This document shows positions 1-11,300 of a DNA stretch of 64,000 nucleotides, one piece after another (within the stretch, counting starts at the first letter, position 1; each line of letters begins with the position of its first letter). The stretch covers positions 47,696,078 through 47,760,077 of the forward strand of contig NC_091014.1 of NCBI RefSeq assembly GCF_041296385.1, given 5' to 3'. The position numbers were made by a program, and so were the translations under genes. The notes under the pieces are model-generated. The model worked only from the letters and a program-made list of their open reading frames with translations, was not told the origin of the DNA and ran no database searches. The DNA comes from Aphelocoma coerulescens. Taxonomy: Eukaryota > Chordata > Aves > Passeriformes > Corvidae.

Positions 1-112
1 TTCTTCATTCTTCTTGGAAGTCGCCACAACCCAATGCCTGATTTCTGGCTCAATCTAGGGTTAGGGTTAGGGTTAGGGTTACGCCTAGGGTTAGGCTTGA
101 GAAAACCACAAA

Positions 113-296
113 GCCAGGAGCTCCAGGGATACTCCCCATGCGAAAGGCAGGCCAAGTTGAGCACGATACAGTTAAAACCTTGCTCCCTCTTCTTCTTTCT
201 GCTTGGAACTCACCGCCGCCCAATGCCCCATTTCTGGCTCCAACTAGGGTTATGGTCGTGGTTACACCTAGTGTTAGGGTTTGAGAAATCCACAAA
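113..296 (+). repeat. Y monomer with an X2-type prefix
   Basis: The first 30 bases (GGATACTCCCCATGCG) are typical of X2 units but the middle and tail are Y. The switch lies within the shared GAAAGGCAGGCCAAG block. Copies sit at 8,415, 53,975 and 60,057, tying the A and G repeats together as relatives. Confidence 0.82.
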
Positions 297-485
297 GCCA
301 GGAGCTCCGGGGATACTCAGCATGTGAAAGCCAGGCCAAGCTTATCGCAGCACAGCCAAAACCTTGCTCCTTCTTCTTCTTTCTGCTTGGAACTTGCCAC
401 AGCCCAATGCCCGATTTCGGGCTCAAACTAGGGTTAGGGTTAGGGTTAGGGTTACGCCTAGGGTTAGGCTTGAGAAAACCACAAA

Positions 486-668
486 GCCAGGAGCTCCAGG
501 GACACTCACCATGCGAAAGGCAGGCCAAGTTGAGCACGATACAGTTAAAACCTTGCTCCCTCTTCTTCTTTCTGCTTGGAACTCGCCGCCGCCCAATGCC
601 CCATTTCTGGCTCAAACTAGGTTATGGTTATGGTTACACCTAGTGTTAGGGTTTGAGAAATCCACAAA
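486..668 (+). repeat. Reference Y monomer, 183 bp form
   Basis: Differs from the 184 bp Y form mainly by loss of one G in the first hexamer (CTAGGTTATGG instead of CTAGGGTTATGG) and by TTATGGTTATGG where many 184 bp copies have TTATGGTCGTGG. It is often followed by a landmark reading CACAAAACCAGG, CATAAAACCAGG or CATAAACCCAGG. The one-base loss returns the unit to a multiple of three, which is why the longest open frames run through units of this form. Confidence 0.9.
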
Positions 669-857
669 ACCAGGAGCTCCAGGGATACTCAGAATGCGAA
701 AGGCAGGCCAAGCTTATCGCAGCACAGCCAAAACCTTGCTCCCACTTCTTCATTCTTCTTGGAAGTCGCCACAACCCAATGCCTGATTTCTGGCTCAAAC
801 TAGGGTTAGGGTTAGGGTTAGGGTTACGCCTAGGTTAAGGTTTGAGAAAACCACAAA

Positions 858-1041
858 GCCAGGAGCTCCAGGGACACTCACCATGTGAAAGGCAGGCCAA
901 GTTGAGCACGATACAGTTAAAACCTTGCTCCCTCTTCTTCTTTCTGCTTGGAACTCGCCGCCGCCCAATGCCCCATTTCTGGCTCCAACTAGGGTTATGG
1001 TTATGGTTACACCTAGTGTTAGAGTTTGAGAAATCCACAAA
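858..1041 (+). repeat. Reference Y monomer, 184 bp form
   Basis: Y units replace the X middle by AAGTTGAGCACGATACAG, have CTTCTTCTTTCTGCTTGG as pyrimidine tract, then CTCGCCGCCGCCCAATGCC or CTCACCGCCGCCC. The tail is a decayed telomere array: CTAGGG, then TTATGG, TTATGG or TCGTGG, TTACACC, TAGTGT, TAGGGT and TTGAGAAATCC. Only two intact GGG runs remain. The length, 184, is one more than a multiple of three, so open frames shift at each such unit. Confidence 0.92.
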
Positions 1042-1963
1042 GCCAGGAGCTCCAGGGATACTCAGCATGCGAAAGGCAGGCCAAGCTTATCGCAGCACAG
1101 CCAAAACCTTGCTCCCACTTCTTCATTCTTCTTGGAAGTCGCCACAACCCAATGCCTGATTTCTGGCTCAATCTGGGGTTAGGGTTAGGGTTAGGGTTAC
1201 GCCTAGGGTTAGGCTTGAGAAAACCACAAAGCCAGGAGCTCCAGGGATACTCCCCATGCGAAAGGCAGGCCAAGCTTATCGCAGCACAGCCAAAACCTTG
1301 CTCCCTCTTCTTCATTCTTCTTGGAATTTGATACAGCCCAATGCCCGATTTCTGGCTCAAACTAGGGTTAGGGTTACGCCTAGGGTAAGGTTTGAGAAAA
1401 CCACAAAGCCAGGAGCTCCAGGGACACTCACCATGCGAAAGGCAGGCCAAGTTGAGCACGATACAGTTAAAACCTTGCTCCCTCTTCTTCTTTCTGCTTG
1501 GAACTCGCTGCCGCCCAATGCCCCATTTCTGGCTCAAAATAGGGTTATGGTCGTGGTTACACCTAGTGTTAGGGTTTGAGAAATCCACAAAGCCAGGAGC
1601 TCCGGGGATACTCAGCATGCGAAAGGCAGGCCAAGCTTATCGCAGCACAAGCAAAACCTTGCTCCCTCTTCTTCATTCTTCTTGGAACTTGCCACAGCCC
1701 AATGCCCGATTTCTGTCTCAATCTAGGGTTAGGGTTAGGGTTAGGGTTACGCCTAGGGTTAGGCTTGAGAAAACCACAAAGCCAGGAGCTCCAGGGACGC
1801 TCACCATGCGAAAGGCAGGCCAAGTTGAGCACGATACAGTTAAAACCTTGCTCCCTCTTCTTCTTTCTGCTTGGAACTCACCGCCGCCCAATGCCCCATT
1901 TCTGGCTCAAACTAGGTTATGGTTATGGTTACACCTAGTGTTAGGGTTTGAGAAATCCACAAA

Positions 1964-2152
1964 ACCAGGAGCTCCAGGGATACTCAGCATGCGAAAGGCA
2001 GGCCAAGCTTATCGCAGCACAGCCAAAACCTTGCTCCCACTTCTTCATTCTTCTTGGAAGTCGCCACAACCCAATGCCTGATTTCTGGCTCAACCTAGGG
2101 TTAGGGTTAGGGTTAGGGTTACGCCTAGGGTTAGGCTTGAGAAAACCACAAA
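1964..2152 (+). repeat. Reference X4 monomer (189 bp, four telomere hexamers)
   Basis: Typical X4 unit. After the GGAGCTCC palindrome it reads GGATACTCAGCATGCG, then the X-specific AAGCTTATCGCAGCACAG (it contains a HindIII site), a CTTCTTCATTCTTCTTGG pyrimidine tract, AAGTCGCCACAACCCAATGC, and a tail with four consecutive TAGGG units, then TTACGCC, another TAGGG, and TTGAGAAAACC. Variants of this class differ by ATCTAGGG, ATCTGGGG or ACCTAGGG at the first hexamer, TTATGCC instead of TTACGCC, and CCTAGGTTAAGG instead of CCTAGGGTTAGG. Length 189 is a multiple of three, so an open frame in one unit continues into the next. Confidence 0.93.
2095..2121 (+). repeat. Four-hexamer telomeric tract of an X4 unit
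   Basis: CTAGGG followed by three TTAGGG and TTA. This is the standard tract found in every X4 monomer, with few exceptions in copy number. Each hexamer boundary satisfies the YTAGGGTTR consensus of the vertebrate telomere proteins TRF1 and TRF2. Four GGG runs separated by TTA are the minimum for an intramolecular G-quadruplex. Confidence 0.95.
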
Positions 2153-2329
2153 GCCAGGAGCTCCAGGGATACTCCCCATGCGAAAGGCAGGCCAAGCTTA
2201 TCGCAGCACAGCCAAAACCTTGCTCTCACTTCTTCATTCTTCTTGGGATTCACCACAGCCCAATGCCCGATTTCTGGCTCAAACTAGGGTTAGGGTTACG
2301 CCTAGGGTTAGGCTTGAGAAAACCACAAA
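2153..2329 (+). repeat. Reference X2 monomer (177 bp, two telomere hexamers)
   Basis: Same X-class middle (AAGCTTATCGCAG) as X4 but exactly 12 bp, two hexamers, shorter. It usually carries TACTCCCCATGCG or TATTCCCCATGCG after the palindrome and ATTCACCACAGCCC (instead of AGTCGCCACAACCC) before the CAATGCCCG block. In many copies the junction reads GGAATTCACC, giving an EcoRI site, in others GGGATTCACC. X2 normally sits between an X4 and a Y unit, so it marks the trimer form of the array. 177 bp is also a multiple of three. Confidence 0.92.
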
Positions 2330-2513
2330 GCCAGGAGCTCCAGGGACACTCACCATGTGAAAGGCAGGCCAAGTTGAGCACGATACAGTTAAAACCTTGC
2401 TCCCTCTTCCTCTTTCTGCTTGGAACTCACCGCCACCCAATGCCCCATTTCTGGCCCAAACTTCGGTTATGTTTATGGTTACACCTAGTGTTAGGATTTG
2501 AGAAATCCACAAA
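2330..2513 (+). repeat. Reference Yc monomer (184 bp, first telomere hexamers destroyed)
   Basis: Y subtype recognised by CCTCTTCCTCTTTCTGC, CACCGCCACCC and, in the tail, GGCCCAAACTTCGGTTATG with TTTATGG, then TGTTAGGATTTGAG. No GGG run survives in the tail, so this unit has no G-quadruplex or TRF-type site. It recurs throughout the window (for example near 4,660, 13,520, 18,290, 25,070, 29,850, 40,870, 50,980 and 63,150), nearly always as the third unit of an X4-X2-Y trimer. That makes it a good phase marker for the higher-order repeats. Confidence 0.9.
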
Positions 2514-3865
2514 GCCAGGAGCTCCAGGGATACTCAGCATGCGAAAGGCAGGCCAAGCTTATCGCAGCACAGCCAAAATCTTGCTTCCTCTTCTTCATTC
2601 TTCTTGGAAGTCGCCACAACCCAATGCCTGATTTCTGGCTCAAACTAGGGTTAGGGTTAGGGTTAGGGTTACGCCTAGGGTTAGGCTTGAGAAAACCACA
2701 AAGCCAGGAGCTCCAGGGACACTCACCATGCGAAAGGCAGGCCAAGTTGAGCACGATACAGTTAAAACCTTGCTCCCTCTTCTTCTTTCTGCTTGGAACT
2801 CACCGCCGCCCAATGCCCCATTTCTGGCTCAAACTAGGTTATGGTTATGGTTACACCTAGTGTTAGGGTTTGAGAAATCCATAAACCCAGGAGCTCCAGG
2901 GATACTCAGCATGCGAAAGGCAGGCCAAGCTTATCGCAGCACAGCCAAAACCTTGCTCCCACTTCTTCATTCTTCTTGGAAGTCGCCACAACCCAATGCC
3001 TGATTTCTGGCTCAATCTAGGGTTAGGGTTAGGGTTAGGGTTATGCCTAGGGTTAGGCTTGAGAAAACCACAAAGCCAGGAGCTCCAGGGATACTCCCCA
3101 TGCGAAAGGCAGGCCAAGCTTATCGCAGCACAGCCAAAACCTTGCTCTCACTTCTTCATTCTTCTTGGGATTCACCACAGCCCAATGCCCGATTTCTGGC
3201 TCAAACTAGGGTTAGGGTTACGCCTAGGGTTAGGCTTGAGAAAACCACAAAGCCAGGAGCTCCAGGGACACTCACCATGTGAAAGGCAGGCCAAGTTGAG
3301 CACGATACAGTTAAAACCTTGCTCCCTCTTCTTCTTTCTGCTTGGAACTCGCCGCCGCCCAATGCCCCATTTCTGGCTCAAACTAGGGTTATGGTCGTGG
3401 TTACACCTAGTGTTAGGGTTTGAGAAATCCACAAAGCCAGGAGCTCCGGGGATACTCAGCATGTGAAAGGCAGGCCAAGCTTATCGCAGCACAAGCAAAA
3501 CCTTGCTCCCTCTTCTTCTTTCTGCTTGGAACTTGCCACAGCCCAATGCCCGATTTCTGGCTCAAACTAGGGTTAGGGTTAGGGTTAGGGTTACGCCTAG
3601 GGTTAGGCTTGAGAAAACCACAAAGCCAGGAGCTCCAGGGACACTCACCATGCGAAAGGCAGGCCAAGTTGAGCACGATACAGTTAAAACCTTGCTCCCT
3701 CTTCTTCTTTCTGCTTGGAACTCACCGCCGCCCAATGCCCCATTTCTGGCTCAAACTAGGTTATGGTTATGGTTACACCTAGTGTTAGGGTTTGAGAAAT
3801 CCACAAAACCAGGAGCTCCAGGGATACTCAGAATGCGAAAGGCAGGCCAAGCTTATCGCAGCACA

Positions 3866-6800
3866 AGCAAAACCTTGCTCCCACTTCTTCATTCTTCTTG
3901 GAATTCACCACAGCCCAATGCCCGATTTCTGGCTCAAACTAGGGTTAGGGTTACGCCTAGGGTTAGGCTTGAGAAAACCACAAAGCCAGGAGCTCCAGGG
4001 ACACTCGCCACGCGAAAGGCAGGCCAAGTGGAGCACGATACAGTTAAAACCTTGCTCCCTCTTCTTCTTTCTGCTTGGAACTCACCGCCGCCCAATGCCC
4101 CATTTCTGGCTCAAACTAGGTTATGGTTATGGTTACACCTAGTGTTAGGGTTTGAGAAATCCATAAAACCAGGAGCTCCAGGGATACTCAGCATGCGAAA
4201 GGCAGGCCAAGCTTATCGCAGCACAGCCAAAACCTTGCTCCCACTTCTTCATTCTTCTTGGAAGTCGCCACAACCCAATGCCTGATTTCTGGCTCAATCT
4301 GGGGTTAGGGTTAGGGTTAGGGTTACGCCTAGGGTTAGGCTTGAGAAAACCACAAAGCCAGGAGCTCCAGGGATACTCCCCATGCGAAAGGCAGGCCAAG
4401 CTTATCGCAGCACAGCCAAAACCTTGCTCTCACTTCTTCATTCTTCTTGGGATTCACCACAGCCCAATGCCCGATTTCTGGCTCAAACTAGGGTTAGGGT
4501 TACGCCTAGGGTTAGGCTTGAGAAAACCACAAAGCCAGGAGCTCCAGGGACACTCACCATGTGAAAGGCAGGCCAAGTTGAGCACGATACAGTTAAAACC
4601 TTGCTCCCTCTTCCTCTTTCTGCTTGGAACTCACCGCCACCCAATGCCCCATTTCTGGCCCAAACTTCGGTTATGTTTATGGTTACACCTAGTGTTAGGA
4701 TTTGAGAAATCCACAAAGCCAGGAGCTCCAGGGATACTCAGCATGCGAAAGGCAGGCCAAGCTTATCGCAGCACAGCCAAAATCTTGCTTCCTCTTCTTC
4801 ATTCTTCTTGGAAGTCGCCACAACCCAATGCCTGATTTCTGGCTCAAACTAGGGTTAGGGTTAGGGTTAGGGTTACGCCTAGGTTAAGGTTTGAGAAAAC
4901 CACAAAGCCAGGAGCTCCAGGGACACTCACCATGCGAAAGGCAGGCCAAGTTGAGCACGATACAGTTAAAACCTTGCTCCCTCTTCTTCTTTCTGCTTGG
5001 AACTCGCCGCCGCCCAATGCCCCATTTCTGGCTCAAACTAGGTTATGGTTATGGTTACACCTAGTGTTAGGGTTTGAGAAATCCACAAAACCAGGAGCTC
5101 CAGGGATACTCAGAATGCGAAAGGCAGGCCAAGCTTATCGCAGCACAGCCAAAACCTTGCTCCCACTTCTTCATTCTTCTTGGAAGTCGCCACAACCCAA
5201 TGCCTGATTTCTGGCTCAAACTAGGGTTAGGGTTAGGGTTAGGGTTACGCCTAGGTTAAGGTTTGAGAAAACCACAAAGCCAGGAGCTCCAGGGACACTC
5301 ACCATGTGAAAGGCAGGCCAAGTTGAGCACGATACAGTTAAAACCTTGCTCCCTCTTCTTCTTTCTGCTTGGAACTCACCGTCGCCCAATGCCCCATTTC
5401 TGGCTCAAACTAGGTTATGGTTATGGTTACACCTAGTGTTAGGGTTTGAGAAATCCACAAAACCAGGAGCTCCAGGGATACTCAGCATGCGAAAGGCAGG
5501 CCAAGCTTATCGCAGCACAGCCAAAACCTTGCTCCCACTTCTTCATTCTTCTTGGAAGTCGCCACAACCCAATGCCTGATTTCTGGCTCAACCTAGGGTT
5601 AGGGTTAGGGTTAGGGTTACGCCTAGGGTTAGGCTTGAGAAAACCACAAAGCCAGGAGCTCCAGGGATATTCCCCATGCGAAAGGCAGGCCAAGCTTATC
5701 GCAGCACAGCCAAAACCTTGCTCCCACTTCTTCATTCTTCTTGGAATTCACCACAGCCCAATGCCCGATTTCTGGCTCAAACTAGGGTTAGGGTTACGCC
5801 TAGGGTTAGGCTTGAGAAAACCACAAAGCCAGGAGCTCCAGGGACACTCGCCACGCGAAAGGCAGGCCAAGTGGAGCACGATACAGTTAAAACCTTGCTC
5901 CCTCTTCTTCTTTCTGCTTGGAACTCGCCGCCGCCCAATGCCCCATTTCTGGCTCAAACTAGGTTATGGTTATGGTTACACCTAGTGTTAGGGTTTGAGA
6001 AATCCATAAAACCAGGAGCTCCGGGGATACTCAGCATGTGAAAGCCAGGCCAAGCTTATCGCAGCACAGCCAAAACCTTGCTCCTTCTTCTTCTTTCTGC
6101 TTGGAACTTGCCACAGCCCAATGCCCGATTTCGGGCTCAAACTAGGGTTAGGGTTAGGGTTAGGGTTACGCCTAGGGTTAGGCTTGAGAAAACCACAAAG
6201 CCAGGAGCTCCAGGGACACTCACCATGCGAAAGGCAGGCCAAGTTGAGCACGATACAGTTAAAACCTTGCTCCCTCTTCTTCTTTCTGCTTGGAACTCGC
6301 CGCCGCCCAATGCCCCATTTCTGGCTCAAACTAGGTTATGGTTATGGTTACACCTAGTGTTAGGGTTTGAGAAATCCACAAAACCAGGAGCTCCAGGGAT
6401 ACTCAGCATGCGAAAGGCAGGCCAAGCTTATCGCAGCACAGCCAAAACCTTGCTCCCACTTCTTCATTCTTCTTGGAAGTCGCCACAACCCAATGCCTGA
6501 TTTCTGGCTCAAACTAGGGTTAGGGTTAGGGTTAGGGTTACGCCTAGGTTAAGGTTTGAGAAAACCACAAAGCCAGGAGCTCCAGGGACACTCACCATGT
6601 GAAAGGCAGGCCAAGTTGAGCACGATACAGTTAAAACCTTGCTCCCTCTTCTTCTTTCTGCTTGGAACTCACCGTCGCCCAATGCCCCATTTCTGGCTCA
6701 AACTAGGTTATGGTTATGGTTACACCTAGTGTTAGGGTTTGAGAAATCCACAAAACCAGGAGCTCCAGGGATACTCAGCATGCGAAAGGCAGGCCAAGCT

Positions 6801-8302
6801 TATCGCAGCACAGCCAAAACCTTGCTCCCACTTCTTCATTCTTCTTGGAAGTCGCCACAACCCAATGCCTGATTTCTGGCTCAACCTAGGGTTAGGGTTA
6901 GGGTTAGGGTTACGCCTAGGGTTAGGCTTGAGAAAACCACAAAGCCAGGAGCTCCAGGGATATTCCCCATGCGAAAGGCAGGCCAAGCTTATCGCAGCAC
7001 AGCCAAAACCTTGCTCCCACTTCTTCATTCTTCTTGGAATTCACCACAGCCCAATGCCCGATTTCTGGCTCAAACTAGGGTTAGGGTTACGCCTAGGGTT
7101 AGGCTTGAGAAAACCACAAAGCCAGGAGCTCCAGGGACACTCGCCACGCGAAAGGCAGGCCAAGTGGAGCACGATACAGTTAAAACCTTGCTCCCTCTTC
7201 TTCTTTCTGCTTGGAACTCACCGCCGCCCAATGCCCCATTTCTGGCTCAAACTAGGTTATGGTTATGGTTACACCTAGTGTTAGGGTTTGAGAAATCCAT
7301 AAAACCAGGAGCTCCAGGGATACTCAGCATGCGAAAGGCAGGCCAAGCTTATCGCAGCACAGCCAAAACCTTGCTCCCACTTCTTCATTCTTCTTGGAAG
7401 TCGCCACAACCCAATGCCTGATTTCTGGCTCAATCTGGGGTTAGGGTTAGGGTTAGGGTTACGCCTAGGGTTAGGCTTGAGAAAACCACAAAGCCAGGAG
7501 CTCCAGGGATACTCCCCATGCGAAAGGCAGGCCAAGCTTATCGCAGCACAGCCAAAACCTTGCTCTCACTTCTTCATTCTTCTTGGGATTCACCACAGCC
7601 CAATGCCCGATTTCTGGCTCAAACTAGGGTTAGGGTTACGCCTAGGGTTAGGCTTGAGAAAACCACAAAGCCAGGAGCTCCAGGGACACTCACCATGTGA
7701 AAGGCAGGCCAAGTTGAGCACGATACAGTTAAAACCTTGCTCCCTCTTCCTCTTTCTGCTTGGAACTCACCGCCACCCAATGCCCCATTTCTGGCCCAAA
7801 CTTCGGTTATGTTTATGGTTACACCTAGTGTTAGGATTTGAGAAATCCACAAAGCCAGGAGCTCCAGGGATACTCAGCATGCGAAAGGCAGGCCAAGCTT
7901 ATCGCAGCACAGCCAAAATCTTGCTTCCTCTTCTTCATTCTTCTTGGAAGTCGCCACAACCCAATGCCTGATTTCTGGCTCAAACTAGGGTTAGGGTTAG
8001 GGTTAGGGTTACGCCTAGGTTAAGGTTTGAGAAAACCACAAAGCCAGGAGCTCCAGGGACACTCACCATGCGAAAGGCAGGCCAAGTTGAGCACGATACA
8101 GTTAAAACCTTGCTCCCTCTTCTTCTTTCTGCTTGGAACTCGCCGCCGCCCAATGCCCCATTTCTGGCTCAAACTAGGTTATGGTTATGGTTACACCTAG
8201 TGTTAGGGTTTGAGAAATCCATAAAACCAGGAGCTCCAGGGATACTCAGCATGCGAAAGGCAGGCCAAGCTTATCGCAGCACAGCCAAAACCTTGCTCCC
8301 AC
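3866..8302 (+). repeat. Satellite segment between the two A copies, with internal shifts
   Basis: Entirely monomers. About 3,870-5,090 matches about 7,006-8,226 at an offset of 3,136 bp (17 monomers), and about 4,907-6,020 matches about 6,200-7,313 at an offset of 1,293 bp (7 monomers), each with a few substitutions. The 2,100-2,680 stretch also recurs at 4,304-4,884 (offset 2,204 bp, 12 monomers). Several Y units here carry CACTCGCCACGCGAAAGG and AAGTGGAGCACG, a sub-variant that reappears in later blocks. Confidence 0.85.
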
Positions 8303-11300
8303 TTCTTCATTCTTCTTGGAAGTCGCCACAACCCAATGCCTGATTTCTGGCTCAATCTAGGGTTAGGGTTAGGGTTAGGGTTACGCCTAGGGTTAGGCTT
8401 GAGAAAACCACAAAGCCAGGAGCTCCAGGGATACTCCCCATGCGAAAGGCAGGCCAAGTTGAGCACGATACAGTTAAAACCTTGCTCCCTCTTCTTCTTT
8501 CTGCTTGGAACTCACCGCCGCCCAATGCCCCATTTCTGGCTCCAACTAGGGTTATGGTCGTGGTTACACCTAGTGTTAGGGTTTGAGAAATCCACAAAGC
8601 CAGGAGCTCCGGGGATACTCAGCATGTGAAAGCCAGGCCAAGCTTATCGCAGCACAGCCAAAACCTTGCTCCTTCTTCTTCTTTCTGCTTGGAACTTGCC
8701 ACAGCCCAATGCCCGATTTCGGGCTCAAACTAGGGTTAGGGTTAGGGTTAGGGTTACGCCTAGGGTTAGGCTTGAGAAAACCACAAAGCCAGGAGCTCCA
8801 GGGACACTCACCATGCGAAAGGCAGGCCAAGTTGAGCACGATACAGTTAAAACCTTGCTCCCTCTTCTTCTTTCTGCTTGGAACTCGCCGCCGCCCAATG
8901 CCCCATTTCTGGCTCAAACTAGGTTATGGTTATGGTTACACCTAGTGTTAGGGTTTGAGAAATCCACAAAACCAGGAGCTCCAGGGATACTCAGAATGCG
9001 AAAGGCAGGCCAAGCTTATCGCAGCACAGCCAAAACCTTGCTCCCACTTCTTCATTCTTCTTGGAAGTCGCCACAACCCAATGCCTGATTTCTGGCTCAA
9101 ACTAGGGTTAGGGTTAGGGTTAGGGTTACGCCTAGGTTAAGGTTTGAGAAAACCACAAAGCCAGGAGCTCCAGGGACACTCACCATGTGAAAGGCAGGCC
9201 AAGTTGAGCACGATACAGTTAAAACCTTGCTCCCTCTTCTTCTTTCTGCTTGGAACTCGCCGCCGCCCAATGCCCCATTTCTGGCTCCAACTAGGGTTAT
9301 GGTTATGGTTACACCTAGTGTTAGAGTTTGAGAAATCCACAAAGCCAGGAGCTCCAGGGATACTCAGCATGCGAAAGGCAGGCCAAGCTTATCGCAGCAC
9401 AGCCAAAACCTTGCTCCCACTTCTTCATTCTTCTTGGAAGTCGCCACAACCCAATGCCTGATTTCTGGCTCAATCTGGGGTTAGGGTTAGGGTTAGGGTT
9501 ACGCCTAGGGTTAGGCTTGAGAAAACCACAAAGCCAGGAGCTCCAGGGATACTCCCCATGCGAAAGGCAGGCCAAGCTTATCGCAGCACAGCCAAAACCT
9601 TGCTCCCTCTTCTTCATTCTTCTTGGAATTTGATACAGCCCAATGCCCGATTTCTGGCTCAAACTAGGGTTAGGGTTACGCCTAGGGTAAGGTTTGAGAA
9701 AACCACAAAGCCAGGAGCTCCAGGGACACTCACCATGCGAAAGGCAGGCCAAGTTGAGCACGATACAGTTAAAACCTTGCTCCCTCTTCTTCTTTCTGCT
9801 TGGAACTCGCTGCCGCCCAATGCCCCATTTCTGGCTCAAAATAGGGTTATGGTCGTGGTTACACCTAGTGTTAGGGTTTGAGAAATCCACAAAGCCAGGA
9901 GCTCCGGGGATACTCAGCATGCGAAAGGCAGGCCAAGCTTATCGCAGCACAAGCAAAACCTTGCTCCCTCTTCTTCATTCTTCTTGGAACTTGCCACAGC
10001 CCAATGCCCGATTTCTGTCTCAATCTAGGGTTAGGGTTAGGGTTAGGGTTACGCCTAGGGTTAGGCTTGAGAAAACCACAAAGCCAGGAGCTCCAGGGAC
10101 GCTCACCATGCGAAAGGCAGGCCAAGTTGAGCACGATACAGTTAAAACCTTGCTCCCTCTTCTTCTTTCTGCTTGGAACTCACCGCCGCCCAATGCCCCA
10201 TTTCTGGCTCAAACTAGGTTATGGTTATGGTTACACCTAGTGTTAGGGTTTGAGAAATCCACAAAACCAGGAGCTCCAGGGATACTCAGCATGCGAAAGG
10301 CAGGCCAAGCTTATCGCAGCACAGCCAAAACCTTGCTCCCACTTCTTCATTCTTCTTGGAAGTCGCCACAACCCAATGCCTGATTTCTGGCTCAACCTAG
10401 GGTTAGGGTTAGGGTTAGGGTTACGCCTAGGGTTAGGCTTGAGAAAACCACAAAGCCAGGAGCTCCAGGGATACTCCCCATGCGAAAGGCAGGCCAAGCT
10501 TATCGCAGCACAGCCAAAACCTTGCTCTCACTTCTTCATTCTTCTTGGGATTCACCACAGCCCAATGCCCGATTTCTGGCTCAAACTAGGGTTAGGGTTA
10601 CGCCTAGGGTTAGGCTTGAGAAAACCACAAAGCCAGGAGCTCCAGGGACACTCACCATGTGAAAGGCAGGCCAAGTTGAGCACGATACAGTTAAAACCTT
10701 GCTCCCTCTTCCTCTTTCTGCTTGGAACTCACCGCCACCCAATGCCCCATTTCTGGCCCAAACTTCGGTTATGTTTATGGTTACACCTAGTGTTAGGATT
10801 TGAGAAATCCACAAAGCCAGGAGCTCCAGGGATACTCAGCATGCGAAAGGCAGGCCAAGCTTATCGCAGCACAGCCAAAATCTTGCTTCCTCTTCTTCAT
10901 TCTTCTTGGAAGTCGCCACAACCCAATGCCTGATTTCTGGCTCAAACTAGGGTTAGGGTTAGGGTTAGGGTTACGCCTAGGGTTAGGCTTGAGAAAACCA
11001 CAAAGCCAGGAGCTCCAGGGACACTCACCATGCGAAAGGCAGGCCAAGTTGAGCACGATACAGTTAAAACCTTGCTCCCTCTTCTTCTTTCTGCTTGGAA
11101 CTCACCGCCGCCCAATGCCCCATTTCTGGCTCAAACTAGGTTATGGTTATGGTTACACCTAGTGTTAGGGTTTGAGAAATCCATAAACCCAGGAGCTCCA
11201 GGGATACTCAGCATGCGAAAGGCAGGCCAAGCTTATCGCAGCACAGCCAAAACCTTGCTCCCACTTCTTCATTCTTCTTGGAAGTCGCCACAACCCAATG

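Larger units (their letters stand above)
1..3865 (+). repeat. Higher-order repeat A, copy 1 (cut by left edge)
   Basis: The segment matches 8,303-12,167 base for base wherever I compared the two, including in all six-frame translations, at an offset of 8,302 bp (about 45 monomers). The match stops near 3,865, where copy 1 reads GCACAAGCAAAACC followed by a GGAATTCACC unit while copy 2 reads GCACAGCCAAAACC followed by GGAAGTCGCC. Because position 1 already matches 8,303, the repeat extends beyond the left edge. Unit order from 113 onward is Y, X4h, Y, X4, Y, X4, X2, Y, X4, Y, X4, X2, Yc, X4, Y, X4, X2, Y. Confidence 0.9.

Noticed and set aside
281..295. Pol III B-box or SINE-like signal at GGTTTGAGAAATCC
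   Set aside because: It only loosely resembles GGTTCGANNCC, no A-box lies at suitable distance and there is no SINE body or A-tail; the sequence is decayed telomere hexamer.
418..424. CCCGATTTCGGG inverted repeat as an operator or protein site
   Set aside because: Only the few units with TTTCGGGCTC have it; in most units the second arm is TTTCTGG, so it is a chance palindrome from one substitution.
2455..2485. CENP-B box (NTTCGNNNNANNCGGGN) in the CTTCGGTTATG part of Yc units
   Set aside because: Only the TTCG half fits; the required A and CGGG positions do not match. The reverse-complement form near GCCCGATTTCTGG also fails in its second half.
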